From Pseudomonas putida (lineage in GTDB: Bacteria > Pseudomonadota > Gammaproteobacteria > Pseudomonadales > Pseudomonadaceae), in contig NZ_BSKJ01000018.1 in the NCBI RefSeq assembly GCF_030159595.1, positions 1 to 34,264 on the forward strand: DNA of 34,264 nt, read 5' to 3'. The position numbers were made by a program, and so were the translations under genes. Under the pieces are notes generated by a model that made no database searches, was not told the DNA's origin, and worked only from the letters and a program-made list of their open reading frames with translations. Positions 1 to 8,062 of this stretch are shown here, in pieces; position 1 is the first letter of the stretch; every line of letters starts with the position of its first letter.

Positions 1-1134
1 GTCGACGTCAACTACAGCGTCGAAGAGCAGGCTTCCGGCTCGATCACCGCCAGCGTCGGTTTCGCCCAGAGCGCCGGACTGATCCTCGGTGGTTCGATCA
101 GCCAGAGCAACTTCCTGGGGACCGGTAACAAGGTGTCGATCGGCTTGACCCGCAGCGAATACCAGACCAAGTACAACTTCGGCTTCACCGATCCCTACTT
201 CACCGCCGACGGTGTCAGCCTGGGCTACAACGCCTTCTACAGCAGCACCGACTACAGCGATTACTACGACGATGGCGTTTCGTACTATGCAATCAACAGC
301 TACGGTGCCGGCGTGAGTTTTGGCTACCCGATCAACGAAACCTCGCGCCTGACCTACGGCCTCACCCTGCAGCACGACGACATCTCGCCCGGCACCTACA
401 GTGCTGACGAGATCTACGACTTCATCGCCCGCGAGGGCAAGAGCTTCAACAACCTCAAAGCCTCGATTGGCTGGTCCGAGTCCACCCTGAACAAGGGCGT
501 GATGGCCACCCGCGGCCACTCGCAAAGCCTCACGCTGATGGCCACCACCCCTGGCAGCGACCTGTCGTTCTACAAGCTGGATTACAACGGCCAGACCTAC
601 CTGCCCGTGACCAACAACACCTCGCTGCGCCTGCACACCAGCCTGGGTTATGGCAACGGCTATGGTTCCACCGACGGCCTGCCGTTCTACGAAAGCTACA
701 CTGCGGGTGGGCTGGGTTCGGTGCGGGGCTTCAAGGACGGCGGCCTCGGCCCACGAAACACTCCGGCCACTGGCACCTATGCCAGCGCCGGCCAAGCCTA
801 TTACTCCGACCGCGATACCGATGTGCTGGGGGGCAACATCCTGATAACCGGCGGTGCCGAGTACATCTTCCCGTTGCCGTTCGTGAAGGACCAGAGCCAA
901 CTGCGCAGCTCGGTGTTCGTCGATGCCGGCAATGTGTATGCCGACACCTGCTATTTGTCGACCACCCAGGGCTGCGGCAGCGTGGACCTGGCGCAGATGG
1001 CCGTGTCGCTGGGGGTTGGCGTGACCTGGTACAGCCCAATGGGGCCGCTCAGCTTCAGCCTGGCGGCACCGCTGAAAAAACCGGACAACGCAGAGACGCA
1101 GATCTTCCAGTTCTCGCTGGGGCAGACTTTCTGA
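1..1134 (+). CDS. BamA/Omp85 outer-membrane assembly protein, C-terminal part (5' end outside window)
   Basis: Frame 1 is open from the first base, so 377 residues are visible and the N-terminal POTRA domains lie upstream of the window. The visible part is the 16-strand barrel of an Omp85 protein that inserts beta-barrel proteins into the outer membrane. It shows the loop-6 VRGF motif (residues about 240-243 of the visible part) and a C-terminal beta-signal ending in an aromatic, FQFSLGQTF. Two cysteines sit near the end in an apparent extracellular loop. The sequence closely resembles Pseudomonas BamA, but the canonical bamA is followed by skp and lpxD, whereas here a small unknown gene and an endonuclease follow. 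It is therefore probably a paralogue (inference), and I give no symbol. No terminator was seen after the stop. Confidence 0.9.
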   Translation, partial: VDVNYSVEEQASGSITASVGFAQSAGLILGGSISQSNFLGTGNKVSIGLTRSEYQTKYNFGFTDPYFTADGVSLGYNAFYSSTDYSDYYDDGVSYYAINSYGAGVSFGYPINETSRLTYGLTLQHDDISPGTYSADEIYDFIAREGKSFNNLKASIGWSESTLNKGVMATRGHSQSLTLMATTPGSDLSFYKLDYNGQTYLPVTNNTSLRLHTSLGYGNGYGSTDGLPFYESYTAGGLGSVRGFKDGGLGPRNTPATGTYASAGQAYYSDRDTDVLGGNILITGGAEYIFPLPFVKDQSQLRSSVFVDAGNVYADTCYLSTTQGCGSVDLAQMAVSLGVGVTWYSPMGPLSFSLAAPLKKPDNAETQIFQFSLGQTF

Positions 1135-1239
1135 TCACCGCCAGCGCACATTACCTGCTTTTACCCCTGCTTAACCCAAGTTGACAGTCACCTTGCCTAA
1201 GCTGGCCGGCATTCGAACTCCGCCCAGCAGGACACGCCC

Positions 1240-1623
1240 ATGCCACCGTTCACACCTTGCTTCCCCAATGCACTGCGACACGATGAAGTCCCGCTCGCGC
1301 TACTGGACCTGGTCCAGCAGCGCCTGGCCAGCCTGCTCGGCCCGCGCTTCACGGTGGTACTGGGCGGCAGTGGCAATGGCGCCGGGGTCAGCCACTATCA
1401 CCTGGCCATCCAGCACAACCAGAGCGGCGTTTCGCTGGAGGACTATGGCGACGTCAGTGCCGGTTTCATCGAGCGCCTGCTGCGCATGGGCACCCAGGTC
1501 AGGGACATGCTCGACTCAAGCACGTTCAGCCGTATGGCCAGCGACGACCCAGGCAGACCCTTGGTGTGGCTCCGCGAGCTGGCCAGCCCCGGGGAAACCA
1601 TTACAATGCGCGCCCCATCCTGA
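1240..1623 (+). CDS. Hypothetical protein, 127 aa
   Basis: I do not recognise this family. The ORF starts at an ATG preceded by a weak AGGA and encodes a 127-residue protein without signal peptide or obvious membrane segment, so it is probably cytoplasmic. A glycine-rich stretch (GGSGNGAG, about residues 42-49) is followed by a mixed-charge C-terminal half. It lies between the BamA-like gene and the endonuclease gene on the same strand, with only 14 bases to the endonuclease start, so the two may be co-transcribed. A TTGACA hexamer lies at 1181-1186 upstream, but no good -10 element is at the right distance. The codon use looks like that of its neighbours, which supports a real gene; function unknown. 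Confidence 0.6.
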   Translation: MPPFTPCFPNALRHDEVPLALLDLVQQRLASLLGPRFTVVLGGSGNGAGVSHYHLAIQHNQSGVSLEDYGDVSAGFIERLLRMGTQVRDMLDSSTFSRMASDDPGRPLVWLRELASPGETITMRAPS

Positions 1624-1637
1624 AATCTGTTTTCCTC

Positions 1638-2603
1638 ATGAAATCACTGCTTTACGCCGTAACCTTACTGTTTTCCTTTACCCTGCCCGCCTTGGCCAAC
1701 CCACCGGCAACCTTCACCGAAGCCAAGGTGGTGGCCAAGCAGAAGGTCTACCTGGACCAGGCCAGCAGCGCCATGGGCGACCTGTACTGCGGTTGCAAAT
1801 GGACCTGGGTGGGCAAGTCCGGCGGGCGCATCGATGCCGCTTCGTGCGGTTACCAGACCCGCAAGCAGCAGAACCGCGCCGAGCGTACCGAGTGGGAACA
1901 CATCGTGCCCGCCTACACCTTCGGCAACCAGCGCCAGTGCTGGAAAAACGGCGGCCGCGAGCATTGCGTGGACAGCGACCCGGTATTCCGCGCCATGGAA
2001 GCCGACCTGTTCAACCTGTACCCGGCGGTGGGCGAGGTGAATGGTGACCGCAGCAACTTCAACTACGGCATGGTTGCCGGCAATGCCGGCGAATATGGCC
2101 AGTGCTCCACCAAGGTCGATTTCGTCCAGCGCGCTGCAGAGCCGCGTGATGAAGTGAAAGGCCTGGTGGCGCGCACGACGTTTTACATGTTCGATCGCTA
2201 CCAGCTGAGCATGTCGCGCCAGCAGCAACAGCTGCTGATGGCCTGGGACAAGCAACACCCGGTGTCGGCCTGGGAAAAAGAACGCGACCGGCGTATTGCG
2301 GCCATCATGGGTCATGCCAACCCGTTCGTGAGCGGCGAGCGAAAATGGACAGCTGACTACAAGCCGGCTGGCAGTGGTGTGGTGCAAGCGATGCCGGTGA
2401 AAGCGGCCAAGGCAGAGGCCACACCGAGCCTGGCCAGCACCGAGTCGGTCGGGGCCGTGCTTGGCAACCGCAACAGCCATGTTTATCACCTGTCCGTTGG
2501 CTGCCCGGGCTACAACCGGGTGGCTTCGAAGAACCAGGTAACCTTCGCTACCGAGGGTGAGGCGCAGGCTGCAGGCTACCGCAAGGCCGGTAACTGCCGG
2601 TAA
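1638..2603 (+). CDS. endA: Periplasmic/secreted endonuclease I with extra C-terminal domain
   Basis: A 321-residue exported DNA endonuclease of the EndA/Vvn family, which degrades DNA in the periplasm or outside the cell. Residues 1-20 form a Sec signal peptide ending ALA. The beta-beta-alpha-metal core is visible: EWEHIVPA with catalytic His88, then the metal-binding region DLFNLYPAVGEVNGDRSN (about 124-140). Eight cysteines in the mature core fit a disulfide-stabilised secreted enzyme. About 277-321 form an additional module, GNRNSHVYH...GCPGYNR...AGYRKAGNC, resembling the small Ada-type zinc-binding or excalibur-like modules found at the ends of secreted nucleases. I chose ATG 1638 because the signal peptide starts there; the ribosome site is weak. 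It converges on kguD with a hairpin between. Confidence 0.88.
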   Translation: MKSLLYAVTLLFSFTLPALANPPATFTEAKVVAKQKVYLDQASSAMGDLYCGCKWTWVGKSGGRIDAASCGYQTRKQQNRAERTEWEHIVPAYTFGNQRQCWKNGGREHCVDSDPVFRAMEADLFNLYPAVGEVNGDRSNFNYGMVAGNAGEYGQCSTKVDFVQRAAEPRDEVKGLVARTTFYMFDRYQLSMSRQQQQLLMAWDKQHPVSAWEKERDRRIAAIMGHANPFVSGERKWTADYKPAGSGVVQAMPVKAAKAEATPSLASTESVGAVLGNRNSHVYHLSVGCPGYNRVASKNQVTFATEGEAQAAGYRKAGNCR

Positions 2604-2627
2604 GCGCCCGTTCAACTGCGCAGTAAT

Positions 2628-2646
2628 GGGGCCGCACAGCGGCCCC
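2628..2646. terminator. GC hairpin between converging endA and kguD
   Basis: GGGGCCGC-ACA-GCGGCCCC is a perfect 8-bp stem with a 3-base loop, located 24 bases after the endA stop and 6 bases beyond the kguD stop. Placement between convergent genes suggests a bidirectional terminator. The T-run is poor (TTGCTCT), so the termination strength is uncertain. Confidence 0.6.
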
Positions 2647-2652
2647 TTGCTC

Positions 2653-3627
2653 TCAAGGCCTGCACGCCTCATTCACTAGATTCGCCGGCCGTTCACCGGC
2701 CAGCGCGCTGAGCAGGTTGTCCACCGCGCAACGCGCCATGGCCTGGCGCGTCTCCTCGGTTGCCGAGCCGATGTGTGGGGTCGCTACCACGTTATCCAGC
2801 TGCAACAACGGCGAGTCTGTCAACAGCGGCTCCTGCACAAACACGTCCAACCCCGCGCCGCGTATGCGCTTGGCCCGCAGCGCATCGATCAGCGCAGGCT
2901 CATCCACCACGCGCCCGCGCGAGATGTTCACCAGAATCGCCTCGGGTTTCATCAGCGCCAGCTCCCGTGCACCAATCAGGCCTTCGGTGCTGGCACTCAG
3001 CGGCACGGTCAGGCAAACGAAATCCGCCTGCTGCAACACCTCATCCAGACTGCACTGGCGTGCGGCATATCGCGCCTCCACCTCGGGCTTGGCGCGCTGG
3101 CTGTGGTAAAGCACGCGCATCCCAAAGCCGGCAGCAGCTCGCCGGGCCAAGGCCTCGCCGATGCGGCCCATGCCGACGATGCCCAACGTCTTGCCATGCA
3201 CGTCACAGCCAAAATGCGCCGGGCCCAGGTTGGCCTGCCAGTGGCCGCCACGCACCCAGTTCGCCAACTCCACCACCCGCCTGGCAGTGGCCAGGATCAA
3301 GGCAAAACCCGTGTCGGCAGTGGTTTCGGTCAGCACGTCGGGCGTGTTGGTCAGCATCACGCCGCGCCGGCTGAGCTCGGCAATGTCATAGTTATCCACG
3401 CCTACCGATACGCTGGACACCACTTCCAGCTGTGGCGCCAGGTCAAGCAAGCTGGGATCCAGGCGCAGGCTGGCCCCCAGCAAGCCATGCGCCCCCGGCA
3501 ACGCATCACGCAGGCGGGCCAGGCCATCGGGCTGGACGGTATCCACCCAGGTGACCTCGACACGATCTTGCAGACGGCTCATCAAGTCGTCAGACAGGCG
3601 TTTATACAGGACGATTCGCTTCTTCAT
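2653..3627 (-). CDS. kguD: 2-keto-6-phosphogluconate reductase
   Basis: A 324-residue member of the D-isomer-specific 2-hydroxyacid dehydrogenase family. In the peripheral 2-ketogluconate pathway it reduces 2-keto-6-phosphogluconate to 6-phosphogluconate in the cytoplasm with NAD(P)H, feeding the Entner-Doudoroff route. The Rossmann motif GMGRIG lies at residues 152-157, and the catalytic Arg237 (NISRGRVVDE), Glu266 and His285 (TPHIGSATEETR) are all present. The start at 3627 is preceded by AGGAAA. It is the last gene of the kguE-K-T-D operon, 10 bases behind kguT. Specificity is assigned from the operon; glyoxylate/hydroxypyruvate reductase activity is common in close relatives. Confidence 0.92.
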   Translation of the reverse strand: MKKRIVLYKRLSDDLMSRLQDRVEVTWVDTVQPDGLARLRDALPGAHGLLGASLRLDPSLLDLAPQLEVVSSVSVGVDNYDIAELSRRGVMLTNTPDVLTETTADTGFALILATARRVVELANWVRGGHWQANLGPAHFGCDVHGKTLGIVGMGRIGEALARRAAAGFGMRVLYHSQRAKPEVEARYAARQCSLDEVLQQADFVCLTVPLSASTEGLIGARELALMKPEAILVNISRGRVVDEPALIDALRAKRIRGAGLDVFVQEPLLTDSPLLQLDNVVATPHIGSATEETRQAMARCAVDNLLSALAGERPANLVNEACRP

Positions 3628-3637
3628 TGCAGGTTTC

Positions 3638-4930
3638 CTAAGGGTTCATGGCCAACCGCGAGCTGTTGCGCTTGGCCCGGCCAGATGTCTGTGACGTGTT
3701 GAGTGCGGCGGTAAGCGCCACGGCGGTCAGCAACGCGCCGCACATGAACAGGTAAGAAGCGCCCGGCCCGCCGGTAGCGCCATTGAGATAGCCCACCAGC
3801 CACGAGCCGCCGAACGAACCCAGCGCGCCCATGCTGTTGATCAGCGCCATGGCCCCGCCTGCGACGTTCGCCGGCAGGATCTCGGGCACGATCGCGAAGA
3901 ACGGGCCATAGGGTGCGTACATGCAGGCGCCGGCCAGCACCAGCAACGCATAGGACAGCCAGAAATGCTCGCTACCCAAGGCGTACGAGCCATAGAACGC
4001 CACGGCAGCAACCAGCAGCGGCGGCCAGACGAAGCGCTTGCGCTTTTGCAGGCGGTCGGACGCCCAGGACACGCCGACCATCGCCAGTACCGCCGCCAGG
4101 TAAGGCACCGAAGCCAGCCAGCCGGCCTGCACGATATCGACATTGGCCGCTTGCTTAAGAATCGACGGCAGCCACAGCACGAAGCCATAGACGCCGATGC
4201 TCCAGCAAAAGTACTGCAGCGCCAGGATGATCACCTGCGGCGAACGGAACGCCTCGCGGTAGTTCTTCACAGGCTTGATGCCCTGTTGCTCGGCGGCCAG
4301 CGCCTGCGCGAGGGCGGCCTTTTCCTGCGCGCTCAACCAGCTGACCTGAGCTGGGCGGTCATCCACCAGGCGCCACCAGAAGAACGCCCAAATCACGGCT
4401 GGCAGGCCTTCGATGATGAACATCCAGCGCCAGTCGTAGTGCTTGATGAGGTAACCCGACACCACCGACATCCACAGGATGGTCACCGGGTTGCCGAGCA
4501 TCAGGAAGGTATTGGCACGCGAGCGCTCGGCACGGGTGAACCAATGGCACAGGTACACCAGCATCGCCGGCATGACGGCGGCCTCTACCACCCCGAGCAG
4601 GAAGCGGATGCCAATCAGCATGTAGACGTTGCTGACCATGCCAGTGAGCGTGGCAAGGCCACCCCAAAGGATCAGGCAGACAAAAATCAGCTTCTTCACG
4701 CTACGCTTTTCGGCGTAGATGGCGCCAGGCACCTGGAAGAAGAAGTAACCGAGAAAGAACAGCGCCCCCAACAGCGAAGACAGCACGGGGGTGATGCGCA
4801 GGTCTTCGGCCATGCCGGAAGCGGCGGCGAAGCCATAGTTGGCGCGATCCAGGTACGCCAGGCTATAGGTGACGAACACAATCGGGATGATGTACCACCA
4901 GCGGCGAGGTGCCAGGCTTGGGTTCTGCAT
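3638..4930 (-). CDS. kguT: 2-ketogluconate transporter, MFS
   Basis: A 430-residue major facilitator of the anion:cation symporter type with about 12 hydrophobic segments. It is expected to carry 2-ketogluconate across the inner membrane. The N terminus (WWYIIPIVFVTYSLAYLDRAN) has the Y-x-DR signature of this family, and a long hydrophilic loop after TM6 (about residues 190-225) is typical. The start is ATG 4930, preceded by AGGAG. A longer reading frame upstream has no ribosome site and overlaps kguK, so I rejected it. It sits 58 bases after kguK and 10 before kguD. The transported substrate is inferred from the operon. Confidence 0.92.
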   Translation of the reverse strand: MQNPSLAPRRWWYIIPIVFVTYSLAYLDRANYGFAAASGMAEDLRITPVLSSLLGALFFLGYFFFQVPGAIYAEKRSVKKLIFVCLILWGGLATLTGMVSNVYMLIGIRFLLGVVEAAVMPAMLVYLCHWFTRAERSRANTFLMLGNPVTILWMSVVSGYLIKHYDWRWMFIIEGLPAVIWAFFWWRLVDDRPAQVSWLSAQEKAALAQALAAEQQGIKPVKNYREAFRSPQVIILALQYFCWSIGVYGFVLWLPSILKQAANVDIVQAGWLASVPYLAAVLAMVGVSWASDRLQKRKRFVWPPLLVAAVAFYGSYALGSEHFWLSYALLVLAGACMYAPYGPFFAIVPEILPANVAGGAMALINSMGALGSFGGSWLVGYLNGATGGPGASYLFMCGALLTAVALTAALNTSQTSGRAKRNSSRLAMNP

Positions 4931-4988
4931 GGTCTGTTTCTCCTGAGCTTGTTGTTTTTGTTGCAACAGGTGATTCGGGGTGAATGGG

Positions 4989-5939
4989 TCACGCGCTTCT
5001 GCGCAGCTCGAAGGCCTCCAGCTCGTGGCGCAGCGGCAGCCCTTCCATGTCGCCTCGTGACTGCACGGCACGGCTGCCGCACCAGTTACCGCGCGCCACC
5101 GCCTCGGCCACTGCGCGGCCCTCCAGCAGCGCGCTGAGCACACCGACGGCAAAAGCATCACCGGCACCGACGGTGTCCACTACACGGCTGACGGGCACGG
5201 CTGCTACCTGGCCTTCCCCTTTGGCACTGCGGAAGTAGGCGCCGGCGTCGCCCAGCTTGATCACCACCCGCTCTACCCCTTGGTCGAGGTAGAACGCGGC
5301 GATGTCCGCCGGGGTGTGCTGGCCGGTCAGCAACCGGCCCTCTTCCAGGCCAGGTAAAACCCAGTTGGCCTTGGCCGCCAGGGCATTGATTTCGCGCACC
5401 ATGCTGCTTTGATCAGGCCACAGCGAAGGGCGCAGGTTGGGGTCGAACGAAACGCTGCGGCCGGCTGCGCGCATGGCGTCCACCAGCGCGTGGGACAGGG
5501 CCCGGCAGCTGTCCGACAGCGCCAGCGGAATGCCAGTGGCGTGCAGGTGGCGGGCCTGCAGTTGGCTTGGGCGCAGCAGTTCGGGCGACAGCTTGCTGGC
5601 CGCCGAGCCACGGCGGAAGTACTCCACCGCCGGGTCGCTGCCATCATCGCAGCGGGCCTTGAGCTGAAAACCCGTGGGAGCATTGACATCCACCTCGACG
5701 CCGGAGCAGTCCAGGCCTTCGCGTTGCAAGCTGTCGAGCACGAAACGGCCCAGCGAATCGTCACCGACCCGGCTTAGCCAACGCACCTTGAACCCCAGCC
5801 GCGCCAAGCCGATAGCCACGTTGCTGTCGGCGCCGGCGATGCGCTTGCCGAACTGGCTGACACTGGCCAGGTCGCCGGCTTGCTCGGCAACGAACATGGC
5901 CATGGTTTCCCCAAAGCACAACACGTCATGCTCATGCAT
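4989..5939 (-). CDS. kguK: 2-ketogluconate kinase (PfkB family)
   Basis: A 316-residue ribokinase/PfkB sugar kinase that converts 2-ketogluconate plus ATP to 2-keto-6-phosphogluconate in the cytoplasm. The N-terminal substrate-side glycine motif is seen around GKRIAGADSNVAIGLARLG (residues 31-49), and the C-terminal anion-hole and catalytic-base motif DTVGAGD is at 255-261, with Asp261 the base. The chosen ATG at 5939 is preceded by GGAGG and overlaps the kguE stop codon (ATGCATGA), which implies translational coupling. KdgK (2-keto-3-deoxygluconate kinase) is the closest alternative, but the neighbours KguT and KguD argue for 2-ketogluconate. Confidence 0.92.
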   Translation of the reverse strand: MHEHDVLCFGETMAMFVAEQAGDLASVSQFGKRIAGADSNVAIGLARLGFKVRWLSRVGDDSLGRFVLDSLQREGLDCSGVEVDVNAPTGFQLKARCDDGSDPAVEYFRRGSAASKLSPELLRPSQLQARHLHATGIPLALSDSCRALSHALVDAMRAAGRSVSFDPNLRPSLWPDQSSMVREINALAAKANWVLPGLEEGRLLTGQHTPADIAAFYLDQGVERVVIKLGDAGAYFRSAKGEGQVAAVPVSRVVDTVGAGDAFAVGVLSALLEGRAVAEAVARGNWCGSRAVQSRGDMEGLPLRHELEAFELRRSA

Positions 5940-6711
5940 GGGCCACCTCCTCTCCTGCGCCCAGCGCAGACAGGCTGAGCACCTGGGCACGGGTCAGCGC
6001 CAGCAGGTCTTCGCCCACCAACGGATACTCGACCGCGCGCACCACGCCAGGGGCGAATTCGGCCATGAGCGGTGCCCACGCCTGCAGGTCAGCGGCTTGC
6101 GGCGGTATGGCAACCCGGCGGCCATCGGCCCGGTGCTCCACAGCCTTGCAATGCACATAGCGCACCCAACGGCCAAGTTGGCGCGCGGCGTGCTTCGCAC
6201 TCTCGCCCTGCCATTGCCAGTTACCAATATCGAAGGTCATGCCCAGGCGCAGCCCAAGCGGGTTGGCGTGCTGGAAGAACTGCAGCAGCGGCTCGATCCT
6301 GCCACCGTGTTCAGTCTGGTCGTTTTCCACCAGCAACAGCGGCCCCTGTGTTGGCAGTAGCGCCGCCAGGGCGGCTACATCACAGCGCTCATTGAAATGC
6401 CCCAAGGAAACCTTGAGCGCTACCGCGCCAAGCGCGCGGGCGACCTCCAGCTTCTGCTTCAGGAGTGGGTCGGGTACACCTTGCGCGGTCCACAACTCGA
6501 GGGGTGTCGAGTACAGGCATTCCAGCCGCAGTGCTGCAATGACCGCACCCAGCGCAGCGGCGTCCGGTGAACTGGCGAACAACTCTTCGCGCAGTTCCAC
6601 TCGGCTGACGCCAGCGGCTGACAGCATGTCCAGGAACTGCTCCTGGCCACGTTGCCGCACAAAGTCGGCGCCGTAACTTGAGAGACTGATGGAAACGGGG
6701 TTCGGGTGCAT
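5932..6711 (-). CDS. kguE: KguE, sugar-phosphate isomerase/epimerase-like TIM barrel
   Basis: A 259-residue protein of the xylose-isomerase-like TIM-barrel superfamily (AP endonuclease 2 type). Acidic and histidine residues likely to bind the metal occur in strands such as LLLVENDQTEHGG and GMTFDIGNW. It is the first gene of the kguE-K-T-D operon and has been annotated as an epimerase, but its step in 2-ketogluconate use is not clear from the pathway, which is complete without it. ATG 6711 is preceded by AAGGAT. A PtxS operator lies only 15 bases upstream of the start codon, so the operon is directly under PtxS. Confidence 0.85.
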   Translation of the reverse strand: MHPNPVSISLSSYGADFVRQRGQEQFLDMLSAAGVSRVELREELFASSPDAAALGAVIAALRLECLYSTPLELWTAQGVPDPLLKQKLEVARALGAVALKVSLGHFNERCDVAALAALLPTQGPLLLVENDQTEHGGRIEPLLQFFQHANPLGLRLGMTFDIGNWQWQGESAKHAARQLGRWVRYVHCKAVEHRADGRRVAIPPQAADLQAWAPLMAEFAPGVVRAVEYPLVGEDLLALTRAQVLSLSALGAGEEVAHA

Positions 6712-6725
6712 TGTTCTTATCCTTA

Positions 6726-6739
6726 TGAAACCGGTTTCA
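6726..6739. promoter_or_regulatory. PtxS operator at kgu operon
   Basis: TGAAACCGGTTTCA is a perfect 14-bp palindrome immediately upstream of the kguE ribosome site. It matches the established P. putida PtxS recognition sequence and is one of three identical copies in the window. An AT-rich -10-like stretch (TTAAAAAT on the minus strand) abuts it, so bound PtxS would block initiation. Confidence 0.93.
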
Positions 6740-6777
6740 TTTTTAATCGGCAGCAGCAGGCGCAGGCCTGCCGTTGC

Positions 6778-7797
6778 TTACTGGGGTTGAGTTGAACCGC
6801 GGATGATCAGGTTGGCCTTGAAGTCGATGCGCCGGGCTGCCCCGCTGTCACCGCGAAGGCGACCGAGCAGGCTTTCGAATGCCGCCATGCCGATACGCTC
6901 AGTGGGTTGGGCCAGTGCAGTGATGCCTTTGCCAACCAGGGGATACCAGTCGAGGTCGTCAAGGGCGATCAGCCCGACGTCGGCGAACAGGTTGCACCCG
7001 GCCTCGTGCAGGGCCCGGGTCACCGCCAAGGTGGCAACGCCGTTGAAGGTGAAGATTGCTTGCGGACCATGACCACGACTGGCAAGAAACGTAGCCAGCT
7101 GGCCCTGGAGCCCGGCGCTGATTTCCAGCACCTGCTGGCGCATGCCGGACCGGCGGCTGACCGACGCGCCGAATGCCTGCACCCGCTCCAGGCGTGAACT
7201 GGTGCCATCGAGAGGTTCGCTGACCGCCAGGATATCGCGGTAGCCCTGGGCCTGCAGGTGGTCGAGGGCCTGCTCGACCGCGTCGGCATTGTCCAGGCCC
7301 ACCAGGTCGACATTCAGCTCGGGCAATTGGCGATCGACCAGCACCATGGGGATGTCACGCTGCAGGTTGAGCAATTCGCCTGGATGATGGCCAAGCGTGT
7401 TCACGATCAAACCTTCGACGTTATAGCTCTGCAGGGCCACCAGGTGGTGACGCTCTTGCTCGTCGTTGCGGTTGGTGTTGCATACCACCAGGCTGTAGCC
7501 GTGCTGACGGCAGGCGGTTTCCACGCCATGCATCACGGCCACTGAGTAGGGGTTGAGAATATCGGCTACCAGCATGCCGATCAGTCGCGTCTGGCCGCGT
7601 TTGAGGCCGCGGGCCATCTGGTTGGGGCGGTAGCCAAGCCGCTCGATGACCTCTTCCAGGCGCTTGGCCGTGGCTTCGGCCAGCAACTGGCGATCGCCAC
7701 CGATGTAACGGGATACGGTGGCCTTGGAGACGCCAGCGACACGCGCTACTTCGCTGATGGTGACCCGTTCGCGGGCATGGGCAGGCGCGTCGGTCAT
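6778..7797 (-). CDS. ptxS: LacI-family repressor of gluconate/2-ketogluconate genes
   Basis: A 339-residue LacI/GalR repressor. The N-terminal helix-turn-helix (VTISEVARVAGVSKATVSRYI, about residues 12-32) is followed by the hinge helix region and a periplasmic-binding-protein-like effector domain starting near GMLVADILNPYS. In P. putida PtxS represses the kgu and gad operons and itself, and releases DNA when 2-ketogluconate binds (established knowledge). ATG 7797 has AAGGA about 7 bases upstream. The gene lies between the two operons it controls and is read in the same direction as both; its own promoter contains a PtxS operator. Confidence 0.95.
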   Translation of the reverse strand: MTDAPAHARERVTISEVARVAGVSKATVSRYIGGDRQLLAEATAKRLEEVIERLGYRPNQMARGLKRGQTRLIGMLVADILNPYSVAVMHGVETACRQHGYSLVVCNTNRNDEQERHHLVALQSYNVEGLIVNTLGHHPGELLNLQRDIPMVLVDRQLPELNVDLVGLDNADAVEQALDHLQAQGYRDILAVSEPLDGTSSRLERVQAFGASVSRRSGMRQQVLEISAGLQGQLATFLASRGHGPQAIFTFNGVATLAVTRALHEAGCNLFADVGLIALDDLDWYPLVGKGITALAQPTERIGMAAFESLLGRLRGDSGAARRIDFKANLIIRGSTQPQ

Positions 7798-7827
7798 GGG
7801 CAGTCCTTATGATTGTTGTGATTGCGA

Positions 7828-7841
7828 TGAAACCGGTTTCA
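7828..7841. promoter_or_regulatory. PtxS operator at ptxS promoter (autoregulation)
   Basis: A second exact TGAAACCGGTTTCA, 30 bases upstream of the ptxS start codon. It begins at the last base of the predicted -10 box and covers the likely transcription start, consistent with autorepression. Confidence 0.93.
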
Positions 7842-7869
7842 ATACAGCAAAACTGCGGCAGTTCGTCAA
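7841..7869 (-). promoter_or_regulatory. Predicted sigma-70 promoter of ptxS
   Basis: On the minus strand TTGACG (7869-7864) and TGTATT (7846-7841) are separated by exactly 17 bases. The -10 box abuts the PtxS operator, which strengthens the assignment. Confidence 0.7.
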
Positions 7870-7964
7870 CCTTCCGTTGGTCGGCAATGTTGAAACAAAC
7901 ATGATATTCGAGGTTAACTAAGCAAATTAACTGATTGATGCAAATACAATTTCAACCAAAAAAA

Positions 7965-8038
7965 CTGTGGGAGCGGGTTCACCCGCGAATGCGGCGGTAG
8001 ATTCGACATCGCATTCGCGGGTAAACCCGCTCCCACAG
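7965..8038. repeat. Inverted pair of P. putida REP elements (BIME/REPIN-like)
   Basis: Two 29-base arms, 7965-7993 and 8010-8038, are inverted repeats with a single mismatch and a 16-base spacer. Each contains the core CGCGGGT(A/G)AACCCGCTCCCACAG typical of P. putida REP sequences. The pair lies 24 bases beyond the stop of the gad operon and upstream of the ptxS promoter, where it could form a long hairpin, stabilise the gad mRNA 3' end or stop read-through. Confidence 0.92.
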
Positions 8039-8062
8039 TGGATCAGGGTGCAGCTGGAGAAG

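Noticed and set aside
1181..1186. TTGACA as -35 of a promoter for the 127-aa gene
   Set aside because: No acceptable -10 hexamer occurs 16-18 bases downstream, so the promoter is not supported.
4931..5167. N-terminal extension of KguT by 79 codons
   Set aside because: It overlaps kguK, is Arg/Cys-rich and not membrane-like; ATG 4930 has an AGGAG site and begins the conserved transporter.
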